Shown here piece by piece: positions 63,869 through 64,000 of a stretch of DNA of 64,000 nucleotides (its first letter is position 1; each line of letters begins with the position of its first letter). Below the pieces are notes generated by a model. The model did not search any database. It was given only the letters and a program-made list of their open reading frames with translations, and was not told the DNA's origin. Source of the stretch: Bacteroidales bacterium (GTDB taxonomy: Bacteria; Bacteroidota; Bacteroidia; Bacteroidales; Lentimicrobiaceae); assembly GCA_022837485.1 (NCBI GenBank), contig JALHHH010000004.1:11628-75627 (forward strand), read 5' to 3'. The translations under genes were made by a program, and so were the position numbers.

Positions 63869-64000
63869 TTACTTCTGGGATGTCGGCTGAGCAGCAGGTG
63901 CAAGTAATATTTCTTTCACCATTTTCTCAAATTCTGCCTTCGGCAATGCTCCTGCCGTCATTTGTGGCTGACCTTCAGCAGGACAAAACAGTATGCTCGG
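63869..64000 (-). CDS. second thioredoxin, C-terminal fragment cut by the window edge
   Basis: The minus strand from 64000 to the TAA at 63869 reads 43 residues beginning PSILFCPAEGQPQMTAGALP and ending AAQPTSQK. This matches the end of the adjacent thioredoxin (PSMLFCPSDGQPQMAQGALP) at most positions in the first 20, starting at the cis-Pro. The active site lies outside the window. The two genes are 35 bases apart and on the same strand, so they form a tandem duplicate and probably one operon. Confidence 0.88.
   Translation of the reverse strand, partial: PSILFCPAEGQPQMTAGALPKAEFEKMVKEILLAPAAQPTSQK

Overview
The window is a piece of a Bacteroidota chromosome, most likely an anaerobic member of the Bacteroidales or a close relative. 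The signs are a T9SS type A sorting domain, an Oar-like TonB-dependent receptor, a DUF3467 gene just after rpoC, DUF349, WbqC and patatin-barrel proteins, general absence of Shine-Dalgarno sequences, and promoters of the form TTTG-N19-TAnnTTTG. Almost all of it is ordinary, well-packed chromosomal DNA. I see no prophage, insertion sequence or CRISPR array.

Layout: 0-12.9 kb holds envelope and housekeeping genes (surE, lpxB, a TPR lipoprotein, a ComEC-like channel, a secreted nuclease-fold protein, a NapH-like iron-sulfur protein, a T9SS cargo protein, an acyltransferase-like membrane protein) and two tandem LuxR-type response regulators, one with a degenerate receiver. 12.9-17.8 kb holds a structured intergenic region, tRNA-Val, a DPP IV peptidase, rpsU, a XerC/D recombinase and the hibernation factor hpf. 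17.7-31.6 kb is the ancient block tRNA-Thr/Tyr/Gly/Thr, tuf, tRNA-Trp, secE, nusG, rplKAJL, rpoBC, DUF3467, with strong hairpins in several spacers. 31.7-48.6 kb is a mix of membrane, PLP-enzyme, patatin, DUF349, AsmA, GroES, redox, CapA, LpxR and MORN genes; chorismate synthase here is broken by an internal out-of-frame deletion. 48.8-54.4 kb is a compact five-gene catabolic operon. 55-64 kb holds an SDR, the TonB-dependent receptor, an NlpC/P60 hydrolase, a 7TM-HD phosphohydrolase, a WbqC protein and two tandem thioredoxins, the second cut by the window edge.

The most interesting system is the operon at 48866-54431 (minus strand): a divergent KamA-family radical SAM aminomutase, both subunits of a 3-oxoacid CoA-transferase, a class III aminotransferase and a thiolase. 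Together they spell out a complete route: alpha-amino acid to beta-amino acid, to beta-keto acid, to beta-ketoacyl-CoA, to acetyl-CoA plus a shorter acyl-CoA. The two aspartates that hold the lysine side chain in lysine 2,3-aminomutase align with Arg406 and Thr443, and the CoA-transferase and thiolase look like PcaIJ and PcaF. I therefore infer a dicarboxylic substrate such as 2-aminoadipate or glutamate, not lysine. This is inference from sequence and needs biochemical proof.

A second point is a perfect Shine-Dalgarno sequence before hpf, close to rpsU (bS21). In Bacteroidota bS21 helps hide the anti-SD, so hpf may be translated preferentially by ribosomes lacking bS21.
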